Positions 18,623 through 29,382 are shown, numbered from the stretch's first letter. The stretch is DNA of 64,000 nt from Pseudomonas sp. ok272 (GCF_900109995.1 NZ_FOCB01000004.1:124001-188000), one strand, 5' to 3'. The notes: generated from the sequence alone by a model not told the origin. Numbers and translations: made by a program.

Positions 18623-21600
18623 ATGAAAAGAATGCTGATTAATGCAACCCAACCCGAAGAGTTGCGTGTTGCACTGGTAGATGGCCAACGCCTCTACGAC
18701 CTGGACATCGAGTCAGGTGCACGCGAGCAGAAGAAGGCCAACATCTATAAAGGCCGGATTACTCGCATCGAACCAAGCCTTGAGGCTGCCTTTGTCGATT
18801 TCGGCTCTGAGCGCCACGGCTTCCTGCCCCTCAAAGAAATCTCCCGCGAATACTTCAAGAAAACCCCAGAAGGTCGCGTGAACATCAAGGACGTCCTGAG
18901 CGAAGGCCAGGAAGTCATCGTTCAGGTGGAAAAAGAAGAACGTGGCAACAAGGGCGCAGCCCTGACCACCTTCATCAGCCTGGCCGGTCGTTACCTGGTG
19001 CTGATGCCGAACAACCCACGGGCCGGCGGCATCTCCCGTCGCATCGAAGGCGAAGAGCGCAACGAGTTGCGCGAAGCCCTCAATGGCCTGGTTGCCCCGG
19101 CTGACATGGGTCTGATCGTGCGCACGGCCGGCCTTGGCCGCAGCAGCGAAGAAATGCAGTGGGACCTCGACTACCTGCTGCAACTGTGGACCGCCATCAA
19201 AGAAGCCTCGCTGGATCGCTCCGCGCCATTCCTGATCTACCAGGAAAGCAACGTGATCATCCGCGCGATCCGCGACTACCTGCGCCAGGACATCGGCGAA
19301 GTGCTGATCGACAGCGTTGAAGCCCAGGACGAAGCCCTGACCTTCATCCGCCAGGTGATGCCGCAGTACGCCAGCAAGATCAAGCTGTACGAAGACAGCG
19401 TTCCGCTGTTCAACCGTTTCCAGATCGAAAGCCAGATCGAGACCGCTTTCCAGCGCGTCGTCGAACTGCCTTCCGGCGGCTCCATCGTGATCGATCCGAC
19501 CGAAGCCCTGGTGTCCATCGACATCAACTCGGCGCGCGCCACCAAAGGCAGCGACATCGAAGAAACCGCGCTGCAGACCAACCTTGAAGCCGCCGAAGAG
19601 ATCGCCCGTCAGTTGCGCCTGCGCGACATCGGCGGCTTGATCGTTATCGACTTCATCGACATGACGCCGGCCAAGAACCAGCGCGCCGTGGAAGAAAAAG
19701 TCCGCGAATGCCTGGAAGCTGACCGCGCCCGCGTGCAAGTCGGTCGCATCTCGCGCTTCGGCCTGCTGGAAATGTCCCGCCAGCGCCTGCGTCCTTCGCT
19801 TGGCGAAAGCAGCGGCATCGTCTGCCCACGTTGCAACGGCACCGGCATCATCCGTGACGTTGAATCGCTGTCGCTGGCAATCCTGCGCCTGATCGAAGAA
19901 GAAGCCCTGAAAGACCGCACCGCCGAAGTTCGCGCACAAGTGCCGATCCCGGTTGCCGCGTTCCTGCTCAACGAGAAGCGTAACTCGATCACCAAGATCG
20001 AACTGCGTACTCGCGCGCGCATCGTCATCCTGCCGAACGACCACCTCGAAACGCCGCACTTCGAAGTTCAGCGCCTGCGCGATGACAGCCCAGAAGCACA
20101 CATCAACCAGTCCAGCTACGAAATCGCTGCTGCCGCTGCTGAAGTGGAAGAAGTGCAACCGGCTGCCGCCACCCGCACCCTGGTTCGCCAGGAAGCCGCC
20201 GTCAAGACCGCTCCAGCGCGCGCCAATGCTCCGGTTCCGACCGAAGAGGTAGCCGCCCCGGCGCCAGCACCTGCCGTCGTGCCGGAGCCCAGCCTGTTCA
20301 AGGGCCTGGTGAAGTCGCTGGTCAGCCTGTTCGCCACCAAGGAAGAGCCAGCTGCTCCTGCCGTGGTCGAAAAGCCAGCCACCGAGCGCCCAGCGCGTAA
20401 CGAAGAGCGTCGCAACGGCCGCCAGCAAAGCCGCAACCGCAACGGTCGTCGTGATGAAGAACGCAAGCCTCGCGAAGAACGTGCACCGCGTGAAGAACGC
20501 GCACCACGTGAGCCGCGCGAAGAGCGCCAACCACGCGAAGCCCGTGAAGAGACTCCAGCGGTAGCCCGCGAAGAGCGCGCACCTCGCGCACCGCGTGAAG
20601 AGCGCGCACCACGTGCCCCACGCGAAGATCGCAAGCCACGCGGCGAGCGTGAAGAGCGTCCGGTTCGTGAACTGCGCGAGCCTCTGGATGCCGTTCCAGC
20701 CGCTGCTGCTGCCGTTGCCGCAACCGTCGTCGCTGAAGAGCGCCCAGCTCGCCAGCCTCGTGAAGAACGTGCGCCACGCCCACCGCGTGAAGAGCGTCAA
20801 CCACGGGCCGAGCAAGCGACTGCCGCCGCAACTGAAGAAGAACTGCTGACCAACGAAGAGCAACTGTCGGAAGACGGTCAGGACAACGCCGAAGGCGATC
20901 GTCCGCGCCGCCGCTCCCGTGGCCAGCGTCGTCGCAGCAACCGTCGTGAACGTCAACGCGATGCCAATGGCAACGTGATCGAAGGTTCCGAAGAGTCCGA
21001 AAACAGCGAAGAGCCAACTGGCGCTGAACTGGCTGCCGGTCTTGCCGTAACCGCCGCCGTTGCCAGCACCGTGATCAGCGCCCCTGCTGAGGCCCAGGCC
21101 CACCAGCAAGCTGAACGTGCGACCGCAACCGTGACCGAGGAAGTCGCTCAGGAAACTGCCCAGGAAGCCGTTCAGGTAGAAGCGCCAGTCGTTGAAGCCA
21201 CGACGCCAGTCGAAGCGCCAGCCGCTCCTGCTGTAGACGTTGCGCCAGCGGTTGAAGCCCAGCCCGAAGTGCACGCTGAGGTTGAAACCTTCGTCGCGGC
21301 TGCAGAGCCTGCCTTCGAAGCGCCGGTCGCCGAAGAAAAAGCGCCTGAAGCCCGCGAAGAGCAAACAGCGTTCAACTGGGTTGCCGAGCCTGTGGCTGTT
21401 GAAGCCGCCGTTGAAGTGATCGCTGCCGAAGTCGTGGCACCGGTTGCCGAAGTGGTTGCCGAACCAGTGGCCGTTGTTACCGAAGCCGCTCCAGTCGAAG
21501 CGCCAGTCGTTGCCGAGGCACCAGCACCGGTTGTCGAAGCGGCACCCGCTGTCGTCCTGACCGAAAACGGTCGCGCACCCAACGACCCACGTGAAGTGCG

Positions 21601-21736
21601 TCGCCGCAAGCGTGAAGCCGAGCGTCTGCAGAAAGAAGCCGAACAGGCTGGCGCTGCTGTCCCGGCAACCGACGACGTGACCGAGCAACACCCTGAGGCC
21701 CTGGAAAAAGAGCACGAGCCTAAACCCCTCGCCTGA
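18623..21736 (+). CDS. rne: Ribonuclease E
   Basis: The 1037-residue endonuclease is the scaffold of the RNA degradosome. It begins [20 protein letters not shown]. The S1 domain lies at about 36-120, followed by the RNase H-like, 5'-sensor and DNase I-like parts, and the zinc link CPRCNGTG at about 400-407. The tail after about residue 500 is disordered. It has many REER-type repeats (about 610-730), a basic [18 protein letters not shown] patch, a long Ala/Val/Pro/Glu-rich stretch, and a final [20 protein letters not shown] helix. Upstream in-frame extension to 18575 lies in the leader hairpin and is rejected. Confidence 0.97.
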   Translation: MKRMLINATQPEELRVALVDGQRLYDLDIESGAREQKKANIYKGRITRIEPSLEAAFVDFGSERHGFLPLKEISREYFKKTPEGRVNIKDVLSEGQEVIVQVEKEERGNKGAALTTFISLAGRYLVLMPNNPRAGGISRRIEGEERNELREALNGLVAPADMGLIVRTAGLGRSSEEMQWDLDYLLQLWTAIKEASLDRSAPFLIYQESNVIIRAIRDYLRQDIGEVLIDSVEAQDEALTFIRQVMPQYASKIKLYEDSVPLFNRFQIESQIETAFQRVVELPSGGSIVIDPTEALVSIDINSARATKGSDIEETALQTNLEAAEEIARQLRLRDIGGLIVIDFIDMTPAKNQRAVEEKVRECLEADRARVQVGRISRFGLLEMSRQRLRPSLGESSGIVCPRCNGTGIIRDVESLSLAILRLIEEEALKDRTAEVRAQVPIPVAAFLLNEKRNSITKIELRTRARIVILPNDHLETPHFEVQRLRDDSPEAHINQSSYEIAAAAAEVEEVQPAAATRTLVRQEAAVKTAPARANAPVPTEEVAAPAPAPAVVPEPSLFKGLVKSLVSLFATKEEPAAPAVVEKPATERPARNEERRNGRQQSRNRNGRRDEERKPREERAPREERAPREPREERQPREAREETPAVAREERAPRAPREERAPRAPREDRKPRGEREERPVRELREPLDAVPAAAAAVAATVVAEERPARQPREERAPRPPREERQPRAEQATAAATEEELLTNEEQLSEDGQDNAEGDRPRRRSRGQRRRSNRRERQRDANGNVIEGSEESENSEEPTGAELAAGLAVTAAVASTVISAPAEAQAHQQAERATATVTEEVAQETAQEAVQVEAPVVEATTPVEAPAAPAVDVAPAVEAQPEVHAEVETFVAAAEPAFEAPVAEEKAPEAREEQTAFNWVAEPVAVEAAVEVIAAEVVAPVAEVVAEPVAVVTEAAPVEAPVVAEAPAPVVEAAPAVVLTENGRAPNDPREVRRRKREAERLQKEAEQAGAAVPATDDVTEQHPEALEKEHEPKPLA

Positions 21737-21750
21737 TTCCATCCGCCACT

Positions 21751-21788
21751 AAAAAGCCCCGCCTGAGTGATCAGGCGGGGCTTTTTTT
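21751..21788 (+). terminator. Terminator of rne
   Basis: AAGCCCCGCCTGA (21754-21766) pairs perfectly with TCAGGCGGGGCTT (21771-21783) around GTGA, followed by a run of T residues. The upstream A run means it could also act on minus-strand transcripts from the nucleotidyltransferase gene. Confidence 0.92.
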
Positions 21789-21827
21789 ACATCTGAATCC
21801 GAGCCCCAGGGGTTCAGCGATCGGTGG

Positions 21828-22454
21828 CTACTTGAATGCCAATGCCTGCGGCACATCCACATCCCACAACACCCCAGGATCCTCCAGCGCCACCTCAATC
21901 ACCTTGGCCGAGGCAAACAATGGCTTGGCCCCGCGATCACCCGACAGCGCCATCAATGCCGGACCATACGCAGCACCAAAGCCTACCGGATGCCCAAACT
22001 CACCACCGTGCACCGGCACACTGATTGAATCCGCCGCCATCCGTGCGATCACCCGCTCAATACTCGACGGCAGGATAAACGGCATATCCCCCAGCACTAT
22101 CAACCAGCCCTCCTGCGCCGGGTGCGTCGCCACCGCCGCAGCGATGCTGTCGCCCATGCCAGTGCAGGCCTGTAGCAACACTTCACAACCATAGGCACGG
22201 GCGAGGCGCGCCACCTCGGGACGATCCCCCGTGGTCACCAGTATTCGCGATTCAAGGCTGGCTGGCAGGTTGCGCAAAGTGTGCTCGACCACCGGCCGCA
22301 CCACCCCGTCGCGCCCCACGCACAAGGCCAACAGCTTGTCCTGATCGAATCCCGCCACCTGCCGGTAACGACTGCCCTGCCCTGCGGCAAGGATGATTGC
22401 CCCCACCATCAGGCGCTGATCCTGACCCTGGAGTGTTGAGCGCGTCATGGGCAT
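21828..22454 (-). CDS. Nucleotidyltransferase family protein (MobA/MocA-like)
   Basis: The 208-residue protein has the NTP-transferase fold: AIILAAGQGSRY is the nucleotide-binding loop, DKLLAL carries the conserved Lys, and LGDMPFI holds the metal-binding Asp. GFGHPVGF-like GEFGHPVGFGAAY is typical of molybdopterin cytidylyl- or guanylyltransferases such as MocA. The substrate is not proven, since related proteins act on other cofactors. Two start codons are close together (22454 and 22448), and the family core begins only at MVGAIILAAG. It is probably transcribed apart from murB, whose terminator lies between. Confidence 0.8.
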   Translation of the reverse strand: MPMTRSTLQGQDQRLMVGAIILAAGQGSRYRQVAGFDQDKLLALCVGRDGVVRPVVEHTLRNLPASLESRILVTTGDRPEVARLARAYGCEVLLQACTGMGDSIAAAVATHPAQEGWLIVLGDMPFILPSSIERVIARMAADSISVPVHGGEFGHPVGFGAAYGPALMALSGDRGAKPLFASAKVIEVALEDPGVLWDVDVPQALAFK

Positions 22455-22469
22455 GTCCGTACAGAAGTT

Positions 22470-22504
22470 AAAAAAAACCCTGCCACCGCGTAAGGCGTGC
22501 AGGG
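22470..22504 (-). terminator. Terminator downstream of murB
   Basis: CCCTGC (22478-22483) pairs with GCAGGG (22499-22504), and the minus-strand transcript continues into about eight T residues (22470-22477). It lies 26 bases after the murB stop and would end the exbB-to-murB transcript before the nucleotidyltransferase gene. Confidence 0.7.
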
Positions 22505-22529
22505 CTTTGGATTCAGCCTTGAGCGTAGA

Positions 22530-23549
22530 TCAATACCGATTGGGTTCCATTTCCAACTCGACATTGAAGCGCGCGGCAATGTCTTCCTGGATCCGTTGTG
22601 CCAGGGCCAACAACTCAAGCCCGGTGGCCTGGCCATAGTTGACCAACACCAGCGACTGCAAGCTGTGAACGCCCGCATCGCCGTCACGAAAGCCCTTCCA
22701 ACCGGCCTGCTCGATCAACCAACCAGCGGCCAGTTTCACCTGGCCATCGGCCTGCGGGTAACCAATCAAGCCGGGATGGGCCACGCGGATTTGCGCAGCC
22801 AGCACCGCCGACACCAGCGGATTCTTGAAGAAACTGCCCGCATTGCCAAGCACCGCCGGATCGGGCAGCTTTTCACTGCGAATGCTGCAAATCGCCCGAC
22901 TGACATCGGTCGCGCTCGGCTGATCGATACCCTGCTCGCTCAAGCGCTGGCGTACCGGACCGTACTCCAGATGCAAGTGCTCGCCGCGCTCAAGGACAAA
23001 TCGCACCCTGAGGATCACCCAGCGCCCAACCTGCTGCTTGAACACGCTGTCACGGTAGGCAAACTTGCATTCGGCCAGGGTGAAGTCGCGCAACTCGCCC
23101 GTCTGGCGATCCAGGGCGGTCAAGCCGGCAAACACATCCTTGATCTCAACCCCGTACGCACCAATGTTCTGCATCGGTGCCGCACCGACAGTACCTGGGA
23201 TCAGGCTGAGGTTCTCAAGTCCCGACAAACCCTGGGCCAGGGTCCACTGCACGAACGGGTGCCAGGTTTCACCGGCCTCGGCCTCGATCACCACCCGGCT
23301 GCCATCGTCGCTCAACAGGCGAATGCCACGGCTGGCCATGCGCAGCACCAGCGCAGGCACATCCGCCGTCAGCAACAGGTTGCTGCCACCGCCGATCACC
23401 AAGAGTGGGACGGTCTGCTCGGCGGCATACGCCAGCGCTTCGCGAACATCGGCATCGCTATGGGCCTCGGCGAACAGGTGCGCGCGAACGTCCACGCCGA
23501 AGCTGTTGTAGGCCTTGAGCGATACCTGCGGCAGCACCTGCAACGTCAT
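22530..23549 (-). CDS. murB: UDP-N-acetylenolpyruvoylglucosamine reductase
   Basis: The 339-residue FAD enzyme reduces enolpyruvyl-UDP-GlcNAc to UDP-MurNAc in peptidoglycan synthesis. The FAD loop VIGGGSNLLLTADV, the LSLIPGTVGAAPMQNIGAYG block and the catalytic GNAGSFFKNP (Ser proton donor) are all present. It belongs to the longer type I MurB group of E. coli. Its ATG overlaps the end of the phosphatase gene by 4 bases. Confidence 0.96.
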   Translation of the reverse strand: MTLQVLPQVSLKAYNSFGVDVRAHLFAEAHSDADVREALAYAAEQTVPLLVIGGGSNLLLTADVPALVLRMASRGIRLLSDDGSRVVIEAEAGETWHPFVQWTLAQGLSGLENLSLIPGTVGAAPMQNIGAYGVEIKDVFAGLTALDRQTGELRDFTLAECKFAYRDSVFKQQVGRWVILRVRFVLERGEHLHLEYGPVRQRLSEQGIDQPSATDVSRAICSIRSEKLPDPAVLGNAGSFFKNPLVSAVLAAQIRVAHPGLIGYPQADGQVKLAAGWLIEQAGWKGFRDGDAGVHSLQSLVLVNYGQATGLELLALAQRIQEDIAARFNVELEMEPNRY

Positions 23550-24010
23550 AAGCGTCCCTTCAATTCAATCACCAGCGCATCACAGGCGTGCTCGATCAGA
23601 TCCAGTACCTGCTCGAAGCCTTGATCGCCGTCGTAGTACGGGTCCGGCACCTCATCCACACGGCCTTCATAGCGGCGCAGAAACAGGTCCAGCTCGGCCC
23701 GGCTCTTGGCCGGCTGCATGGCCTTGAGGTGACGCAGGTTGTTCTGATCCATGGCCAGGATCAGGTCAACACTGGCGAAATCGGCGCGCGTCACTTGTTG
23801 TGCACGCTGCGCCGACAGGTCGTAGCCACGTTTCAACGCGGCGGCCTGGCTACGCGTGTCCGGCGCCTTGCCGACGTGCCAGTCGCCCGTCCCCGCCGAG
23901 ATCACTTCGACCTGATCGGCCAACCCCGCTTCACGCAGTTTGTGCCGCAATACGCCTTCTGCCGTAGGCGAACGGCAGATGTTGCCCAGGCAGACGAACA
24001 AGACCCGCAT
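23546..24010 (-). CDS. Low-molecular-weight protein-tyrosine phosphatase
   Basis: The 154-residue enzyme begins [20 protein letters not shown], in which CLGNICRS is the CX5RS phosphate loop with the catalytic Cys. VPDPYYDGDQGF near the C terminus carries the general-acid Asp. The ATG at 24010 overlaps the kdsB stop codon (TGATG); an in-frame TTG one codon earlier is less likely. Such phosphatases often act on tyrosine kinases of polysaccharide synthesis. In this envelope block the target is unknown. Confidence 0.92.
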   Translation of the reverse strand: MRVLFVCLGNICRSPTAEGVLRHKLREAGLADQVEVISAGTGDWHVGKAPDTRSQAAALKRGYDLSAQRAQQVTRADFASVDLILAMDQNNLRHLKAMQPAKSRAELDLFLRRYEGRVDEVPDPYYDGDQGFEQVLDLIEHACDALVIELKGRL

Positions 24011-24774
24011 CAAACCTCCAGCAGACGACGAACGCGTTCAAGGTCTTCCAGGGTATCGACCCCCGGTGGCGGTGCGATCAGTGCGTCGGCGACGTGAATC
24101 CGCACGCCGTGCCAAAGTGCGCGCAACTGCTCCAGGCACTCGGTGTCCTCCAACCAGCACGGCCCCCAACTGACGAAGTCATGCAGGAACCCGGCGCGGT
24201 AGGCGTAGATACCGATATGACGACGGTACGGCACGCCGGCCGGCAATTGCTCCTGGCTCTTGGCGAACGCATCGCGCGCCCAGGGCAAGGTGGCACGACT
24301 GAAGGTCAGCGCCAGGCCGTTCAGGTCGCTCACGACCTTGACCACATTGGGGTTGAACAGGGTTTCAATGTCTTCGATCGGCTCGGCCAGGGTGGCCATG
24401 CCCGCTTCGCCATGGGCCGCCAGATTGGCGGCGACCTGGTCGATCACGCTCGGCGGGATCAGCGGTTCGTCACCCTGCACGTTGACCACGATGGCGTCGG
24501 GGGCCAGGCCCAGTTGGGCGGCGACTTCGGCCAAGCGGTCAGTGCCGGAGTTGTGATCGGCGCGGGTCATCACCACTTCAGCGCCAAACACCGCGCACGC
24601 TTCGACAATGCGCGCGTCATCCGTGGCGACCACTACTCGCTGGGCACTGCTTTTGCTCGCCTGTTCCCAGACGTGCTGGATCATCGGCTTGCCGGCGATC
24701 ATTTGCAGGGGCTTGCCCGGCAGACGCGTGGAGGCAAAGCGCGACGGAATCACCACGGTGAACGCGGTGCTCAT
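24010..24774 (-). CDS. kdsB: 3-deoxy-manno-octulosonate cytidylyltransferase
   Basis: The 254-residue enzyme makes CMP-Kdo for lipopolysaccharide core synthesis. [17 protein letters not shown] is the nucleotide-binding signature, [13 protein letters not shown] carries the metal and CTP contacts, and the [14 protein letters not shown] block binds Kdo. Its ATG overlaps the stop of the small Trm112-like gene by 4 bases, and its stop overlaps the phosphatase start. Confidence 0.96.
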   Translation of the reverse strand: MSTAFTVVIPSRFASTRLPGKPLQMIAGKPMIQHVWEQASKSSAQRVVVATDDARIVEACAVFGAEVVMTRADHNSGTDRLAEVAAQLGLAPDAIVVNVQGDEPLIPPSVIDQVAANLAAHGEAGMATLAEPIEDIETLFNPNVVKVVSDLNGLALTFSRATLPWARDAFAKSQEQLPAGVPYRRHIGIYAYRAGFLHDFVSWGPCWLEDTECLEQLRALWHGVRIHVADALIAPPPGVDTLEDLERVRRLLEV

Positions 24775-24956
24775 TTGTCCAGGCGCTCATCGGTGGTCAG
24801 GGTGCGGGCTTCGCTTTCGAGCATGACAGGGATGCCATCACGAATCGGGAACGCCAGGCCGGCGCCCTTGCTGATCAGTTCGGTCTTGTCCGCGCTGAGC
24901 TTGAGTGGACCCTTGCAGATCGGGCAGGCGAGGATATCGAGCAATTTGGTGTCCAT
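24771..24956 (-). CDS. Trm112 family small zinc protein
   Basis: The 61-residue protein has the N-terminal CPICKGPL half of a zinc site and the [12 protein letters not shown] block of the Trm112/UPF0434 family (YcaR in E. coli). Relatives in eukaryotes and archaea activate methyltransferases; the bacterial role is not settled. The lpxK-Trm112-kdsB order is conserved in gammaproteobacteria and is kept here. Confidence 0.93.
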   Translation of the reverse strand: MDTKLLDILACPICKGPLKLSADKTELISKGAGLAFPIRDGIPVMLESEARTLTTDERLDK

Positions 24957-24978
24957 GAAAACTCCCTGGATTAAGCGT

Positions 24979-25989
24979 TTAAGGCAAAAGACGTGCGGGC
25001 AACAACCGCATCAACTGCGTATCGAACCAGGCCACGAAAGCCGGCGATGGCCGTGCATCGACCGCCAGGTACCACCAGTCTGGCGCGGCGAAGGCGCGGC
25101 ATTTCACCGCGTCCTTCTCGGTCATGACCAACGGCAGTGGCGGCGTGAAATTCAAGGCCGCCGCGCTGTACTGCGCGTGGTCGGCAAAAGCATGGGCAAT
25201 GGGCTGCCAGTGTAGCGTTTCGAGGGTCGCGAAGAAACGTTGCGGGTTGCCGATCCCGGCCACCGCGTGCAGCGCCTGGCCCTTCGGGAAGTGCTCAAGC
25301 GCCCGACGCTCGCCCGTCAACAGATTGACCAACGCCGTGGGTTGTAACTGGAAGGCAAAGCCATCATCGCGATCCTCGCTGGCCCCGTTGTACAACACCG
25401 CATCGACGCTCTGCAGGCGTTCGACCGGCTCGCGCAAAGGCCCAGCCGGCAGGCAACGGCGATTGCCCAACCCACGGGCGGCGTCGATCAGCACCAACTC
25501 CAGGTCTCGTGCCAGACGGTAATGCTGCATGCCATCATCCGACAGGATCAGGTCCAACGGCTCGGCGGCCAACAATGCCTGGACGGCTCGGCTGCGATCC
25601 GGGTCGATCATCAGCGGCACACCGGTGCGCTGCACGATCAACAGCGGCTCATCTCCCGCCATCGCCGCGCTTTGCTCGGCCTCGACCCGCCACGGCAACT
25701 GCGGCGGCGTGGCGCCATAACCGCGGCTGACCACGCCCACCCGAAGGCCGGCGCGCTGGCAGTGTTCGATCATCCACAGGATCAACGGCGTCTTGCCGGT
25801 ACCACCCACGGTGATATTCCCCACCACGATCAGCGGCACCGGAGGCTGATAGATAGCCCCCTCGCCCGCCAAAAAACGCTCGCGCTTGGCGTTGACCACG
25901 CGCCGGTACAGCCACTCCAGCGGCTGCAACAGTTTGAGCGCCGGGTGACCGGCGTACCAGGCAGCGAGCAAGCGATCGGAAATAGCCAT
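24979..25989 (-). CDS. lpxK: Tetraacyldisaccharide 4'-kinase
   Basis: The 336-residue membrane-associated kinase phosphorylates the lipid A precursor at the 4' position. The P-loop is [13 protein letters not shown], and SRGYGA and [17 protein letters not shown] are family motifs with the catalytic Asp. One N-terminal helix anchors it to the membrane. Its ATG overlaps the exbD stop by one base. Confidence 0.95.
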   Translation of the reverse strand: MAISDRLLAAWYAGHPALKLLQPLEWLYRRVVNAKRERFLAGEGAIYQPPVPLIVVGNITVGGTGKTPLILWMIEHCQRAGLRVGVVSRGYGATPPQLPWRVEAEQSAAMAGDEPLLIVQRTGVPLMIDPDRSRAVQALLAAEPLDLILSDDGMQHYRLARDLELVLIDAARGLGNRRCLPAGPLREPVERLQSVDAVLYNGASEDRDDGFAFQLQPTALVNLLTGERRALEHFPKGQALHAVAGIGNPQRFFATLETLHWQPIAHAFADHAQYSAAALNFTPPLPLVMTEKDAVKCRAFAAPDWWYLAVDARPSPAFVAWFDTQLMRLLPARLLP

Positions 25990-26417
25990 CAGGGTACGGG
26001 CGCCGCCTCGACAGTGGTCATGCGCAAGTGGGTGAACCCCAGTTTGCCCGCGGCATCCATGGCGGTGATGACCGCCTGGTGCTGGGTCTTACCATCGGCA
26101 CTGATGGACAGAGGCAGGCTGGTGTCGCCATTGGATTCTTTCTGCAGGGCCTCGATCACGCTGGCCAGGTCACTCTTGGGTAGCAACTGGTTGTTGAGCG
26201 AAAACGCCCCCTCGGCACTGATGGTGATGTCCAGTTGCTTGGCCTGCTGGTCTTCGGCGGGCGAGCCACTGACCGCTTGCGGCAAGTCGACGCGCAATTG
26301 GGTTTCACGGGTGAAGGTGGTGGTCACGACGAAGAACAGCAGCAGGATAAACACCACGTCGATCAGCGACGCGAGGTTGATGTCCACGTTCTCCCGTGGC
26401 TTGCGGCGGAATTTCAC
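25989..26417 (-). CDS. exbD: ExbD/TolR family biopolymer transport protein
   Basis: The 142-residue protein has one membrane helix near the N terminus ([18 protein letters not shown]), with the conserved Asp of the proton pathway, and a periplasmic domain. The start is GTG, overlapping the exbB stop by 4 bases. With ExbB it forms a proton-driven motor. Since it is next to lpxK and comEC and not a tonB or tol gene, its partner is not evident here; TonB energisation is one possibility. Confidence 0.92.
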   Translation of the reverse strand: MKFRRKPRENVDINLASLIDVVFILLLFFVVTTTFTRETQLRVDLPQAVSGSPAEDQQAKQLDITISAEGAFSLNNQLLPKSDLASVIEALQKESNGDTSLPLSISADGKTQHQAVITAMDAAGKLGFTHLRMTTVEAAPVP

Positions 26418-27049
26418 GCTTTGCCCTCGGCCAGGTCCACGTCCCGGTCGCCCTGCACCACTTCGACCAGCTTGATCGCCTCCTGCTCCATGCCGACCAC
26501 CAGTTCATCGATGCGCCGCTGCAGGAAACGATGGAAGAACACCGATGGAATACCCACCATCAAGCCCGCCGCCGTGGTAATCAGGGCCTTGGAGATGCCG
26601 CCTGCCAGTACCGAGGCATTGGTGGTCATGCCCGAGCCGGTGAAGGCGCTAAAGATATCGATCATGCCCAGCACGGTGCCAAGCAGGCCCAGCAGCGGCG
26701 CCATGGCGGCGATGGTGCCCAGGGCATTGATGTAGCGCTCCAGTTCGTGGATGACCCGTGCGGCGGCCTCCTCGATGCATTCCTTCATGATCTCGCGACC
26801 ATGCTTGGAGTTGGCCAGGCCCGCGGCGAGGATTTCACCCAGCGGCGAGTTGGCGCGCAGTTCCTTGAGTTTTGCCTGGTTGAGCTGTTTGTCCTTGATC
26901 CAGACCCAGACCTGCCCGAGCAAGTGTTCCGGGGTCACGCGACTGGCTCGCAGGGTCCACAGGCGCTCAGCGACGATCGCCATGGCCGCGATGGAACTCA
27001 GAATGATCGGCAGCATCATCCAGCCGCCGGATTTGACCAATTCCCACAC
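26414..27049 (-). CDS. exbB: ExbB/TolQ/MotA family proton channel protein
   Basis: The 211-residue inner-membrane protein has three membrane helices: about residues 10-28, then two in the conserved block LGTIAAMAPLLGLLGTVLGM and the later ALITTAAGLMVGIPSVFFH. This is the MotA/TolQ/ExbB channel signature. The start is GTG at 27049, preceded by GAGGGGG at good spacing; the open frame to 27142 adds an unlikely N terminus. It is cotranslated with exbD. Confidence 0.92.
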   Translation of the reverse strand: MWELVKSGGWMMLPIILSSIAAMAIVAERLWTLRASRVTPEHLLGQVWVWIKDKQLNQAKLKELRANSPLGEILAAGLANSKHGREIMKECIEEAAARVIHELERYINALGTIAAMAPLLGLLGTVLGMIDIFSAFTGSGMTTNASVLAGGISKALITTAAGLMVGIPSVFFHRFLQRRIDELVVGMEQEAIKLVEVVQGDRDVDLAEGKA

Positions 27050-27147
27050 AGTGACAGCCCCCTCGAAAAAGTGCGTCACTTTACCATACAGACTCACCGG
27101 AAAGGCTCGGCCCAGCGACGACCGTGATGCCCCAGGGCGCATGCGCT

Positions 27148-29382
27148 CTAATGACTGGCCGGTGCAGCGCGGCGCCAGAAGCGTGATTGCTGGCGCAACG
27201 ACCCGGGCGCCTCGAACGCCCCCAGGCGCAAACGCACGGCGCCCTGCTCGGCACTGTCGAGGACCTGCAGGCCCAACCGGCGGTAGCGCGCCATGACTTG
27301 GGGGTGGGGATGGCCGAACGCATTGTCGTGACCGCGGGAAATCAGCACCGCCTTGGGCGCCAGCGCCATTAAAAACGCCATCGACGACGACGTGCGACTG
27401 CCATGGTGGGGCGCCTGCAACCAGTCGGTGTTCACCGCCAGCGGGCTGTCGAGCAAGGCCCGTTCAGCGTGACGATCAATGTCACCGGTCAACAGCAGGC
27501 GCTCACCATTGGCCTCGACCTGCAACACGCAGGACGTCTGGTTGCTATCACGGGCCTCGGCCCATCGCCACAGGGCAAAGTGCACACCGTCCCACTCCCA
27601 GGTCCGGCCACTGTCACACGCCTGGGCCAACAACGGTGCCGGCAGCGCCAGCGGGTCGCCGCTGACCACCTGAGCCACGGGCAACGCCTTGGCGACGGTG
27701 CGGGCACCGCCGGCGTGATCGGCGTCTGCATGGCTGATCAGCATCAGGTCCAAGCGACGTACCCCCAGCTTGCGCAGCACCGGCACGACCACCCGCTCGC
27801 CGAGGTCAACCTCACCGACCCGTGGGCCGCTGTCGTAGAGCAGCGCGTGATGGCGTGTACGAACCAGCACCGCCAAGCCTTGCCCCACATCCAACTGCCA
27901 GATTTCAGCGATGCCCTCGGGAACCTGGGGCCGCGGCGCACACACCAGCAGCGTCAGCATCGGCCAGCCCAGCACGCGCAGCGGCACGCCCTTGGGCAAC
28001 AAGAGCAAGACACTGCCCAGGACGGCGATCACCCACGCCCCTATCGGCACAACCGGCGATACCCATGCGGGCACCCAACCTGCCGCCACCTCCAGCACAC
28101 TGAACAACCCACCAAGCAATCCGCCGGCCAGCCATAACAACCCCGCACCGACATAGGGCACAGACAGCAACAATGTCCCCAGCAAAGCCGTTGGCAGCAC
28201 CGCCAGACTGATCCAGGGCACCGCCAGCAGGTTGGCCAGCGGCCCGCTAAGGCTGATCGGCAGCCCCAGGATCAACAACCACGGACACAGGCCGATGGCG
28301 ATCAACCACTGCGCCCGCGTCCAGGCGTGCCACCAACGCCAGGCACCCAACCGGCCGCTGAACGTGAAGAGCAACACCGCGACGGCCACAAACGACAACC
28401 AAAACCCCGGCTGCACGCTGGCCAGCGGATTGAGCAATAGCACCGCGTTCAGCGCCAGCAGCAACGGCCACCCGGCGTGCAGATGACGAAAGCGCAGGCG
28501 CCAGAGCAACACCAGGCCAATCATCACGCAGGCCCGGCGTACCGGCACCTCGAACCCCGCGAGCACGCCATAGCCCAGCGCCGCGGCAAATGCCAACCCG
28601 CACGCCCAGGGCAACCAGGGCAGGCGCTGGGGCCACAGGCCATAGCGCGCCAACCCGGCAATCAACAGATAGACCATCGCGGCCAGCAGACCGATGTGCT
28701 GCCCGGAAATCACCAGCAAATGTACGGTGCCGGTGTCCTGTAACACCTGCCAGTCTTCACGCGTCAAACCGGAACCATCGCCCAGGACCAGCGCCGCCAG
28801 CGCCCCCGCACGCCCTTGGGCATCGACCGCCAGCAAGCGCTGGCGAATGGCATCGCGCCAGGCCCACTTGGCGGGTTCGAGCAACTGCCCATCCTTGATG
28901 GTGCCCGTCGCACCGATACCCTGCGCCAACAGCCAGGCTTCGTAATCGAACGCATGGGGGTTGAGCAGCCCTGCCGCACGCTTGAGCTTGACCGCCAGGC
29001 GCCAGCGCTCGCCGCTGTTGATTGGCGGGCCGCCATACCAGGCCAGGCGAATCAGCGCCGGTAATCGCCCGCGCCGGGATTGCCCGTCGGCCAACTCAAA
29101 ACGCACCACACCCTGCTCGCGTTGTGGCAGCCCGACGACACGGCCCTCGACCCAGCGGGTTTGCCCGTCAAGCTGCGGTGCCAGCCGATCCTTCAGCGCC
29201 CAGTGCGCGTTCAGGCACGCCCAACTCAAGCCGAACACAAAGAACGCCAACGGATAAGTGCGCCAAGGCAGGAACATCAGCGCCAGCAGCGGCAGCACCA
29301 GCAACAGCCCGACCGGCGGTAATACGGGTAGAAAACGCAGGGTCAACAGACCCAGCGCGAGCGCCAACATCCCTGTGCGCAT
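27148..29382 (-). CDS. comEC: DNA internalization protein ComEC/Rec2
   Basis: The 744-residue polytopic membrane protein is the presumed channel for DNA uptake. The N-terminal DUF4131 region (about 1-180) leads to the competence domain with many helices (about 200-470; DTGTVHLLVISGQHIGLLAA is its start signature) and a C-terminal metallo-beta-lactamase-like domain (about 490-735) with ISHADADHAGG as the metal site. It appears intact, so natural transformation remains possible as far as this gene goes. It lies upstream of exbB on the same strand. Confidence 0.94.
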   Translation of the reverse strand: MRTGMLALALGLLTLRFLPVLPPVGLLLVLPLLALMFLPWRTYPLAFFVFGLSWACLNAHWALKDRLAPQLDGQTRWVEGRVVGLPQREQGVVRFELADGQSRRGRLPALIRLAWYGGPPINSGERWRLAVKLKRAAGLLNPHAFDYEAWLLAQGIGATGTIKDGQLLEPAKWAWRDAIRQRLLAVDAQGRAGALAALVLGDGSGLTREDWQVLQDTGTVHLLVISGQHIGLLAAMVYLLIAGLARYGLWPQRLPWLPWACGLAFAAALGYGVLAGFEVPVRRACVMIGLVLLWRLRFRHLHAGWPLLLALNAVLLLNPLASVQPGFWLSFVAVAVLLFTFSGRLGAWRWWHAWTRAQWLIAIGLCPWLLILGLPISLSGPLANLLAVPWISLAVLPTALLGTLLLSVPYVGAGLLWLAGGLLGGLFSVLEVAAGWVPAWVSPVVPIGAWVIAVLGSVLLLLPKGVPLRVLGWPMLTLLVCAPRPQVPEGIAEIWQLDVGQGLAVLVRTRHHALLYDSGPRVGEVDLGERVVVPVLRKLGVRRLDLMLISHADADHAGGARTVAKALPVAQVVSGDPLALPAPLLAQACDSGRTWEWDGVHFALWRWAEARDSNQTSCVLQVEANGERLLLTGDIDRHAERALLDSPLAVNTDWLQAPHHGSRTSSSMAFLMALAPKAVLISRGHDNAFGHPHPQVMARYRRLGLQVLDSAEQGAVRLRLGAFEAPGSLRQQSRFWRRAAPASH

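Noticed and set aside
18713..21742. A 1009-codon open frame on the minus strand across rne
   Set aside because: It is the shadow of RNase E, whose repetitive codons (GAA, GCC, CGC) keep the opposite strand free of stops. The reverse product is Phe/Gly/Trp-rich low-complexity sequence with no domain.
24979..27049. A complete TonB or Tol system
   Set aside because: Only exbB and exbD are present; there is no tonB, tolA, tolB or pal gene in the window.
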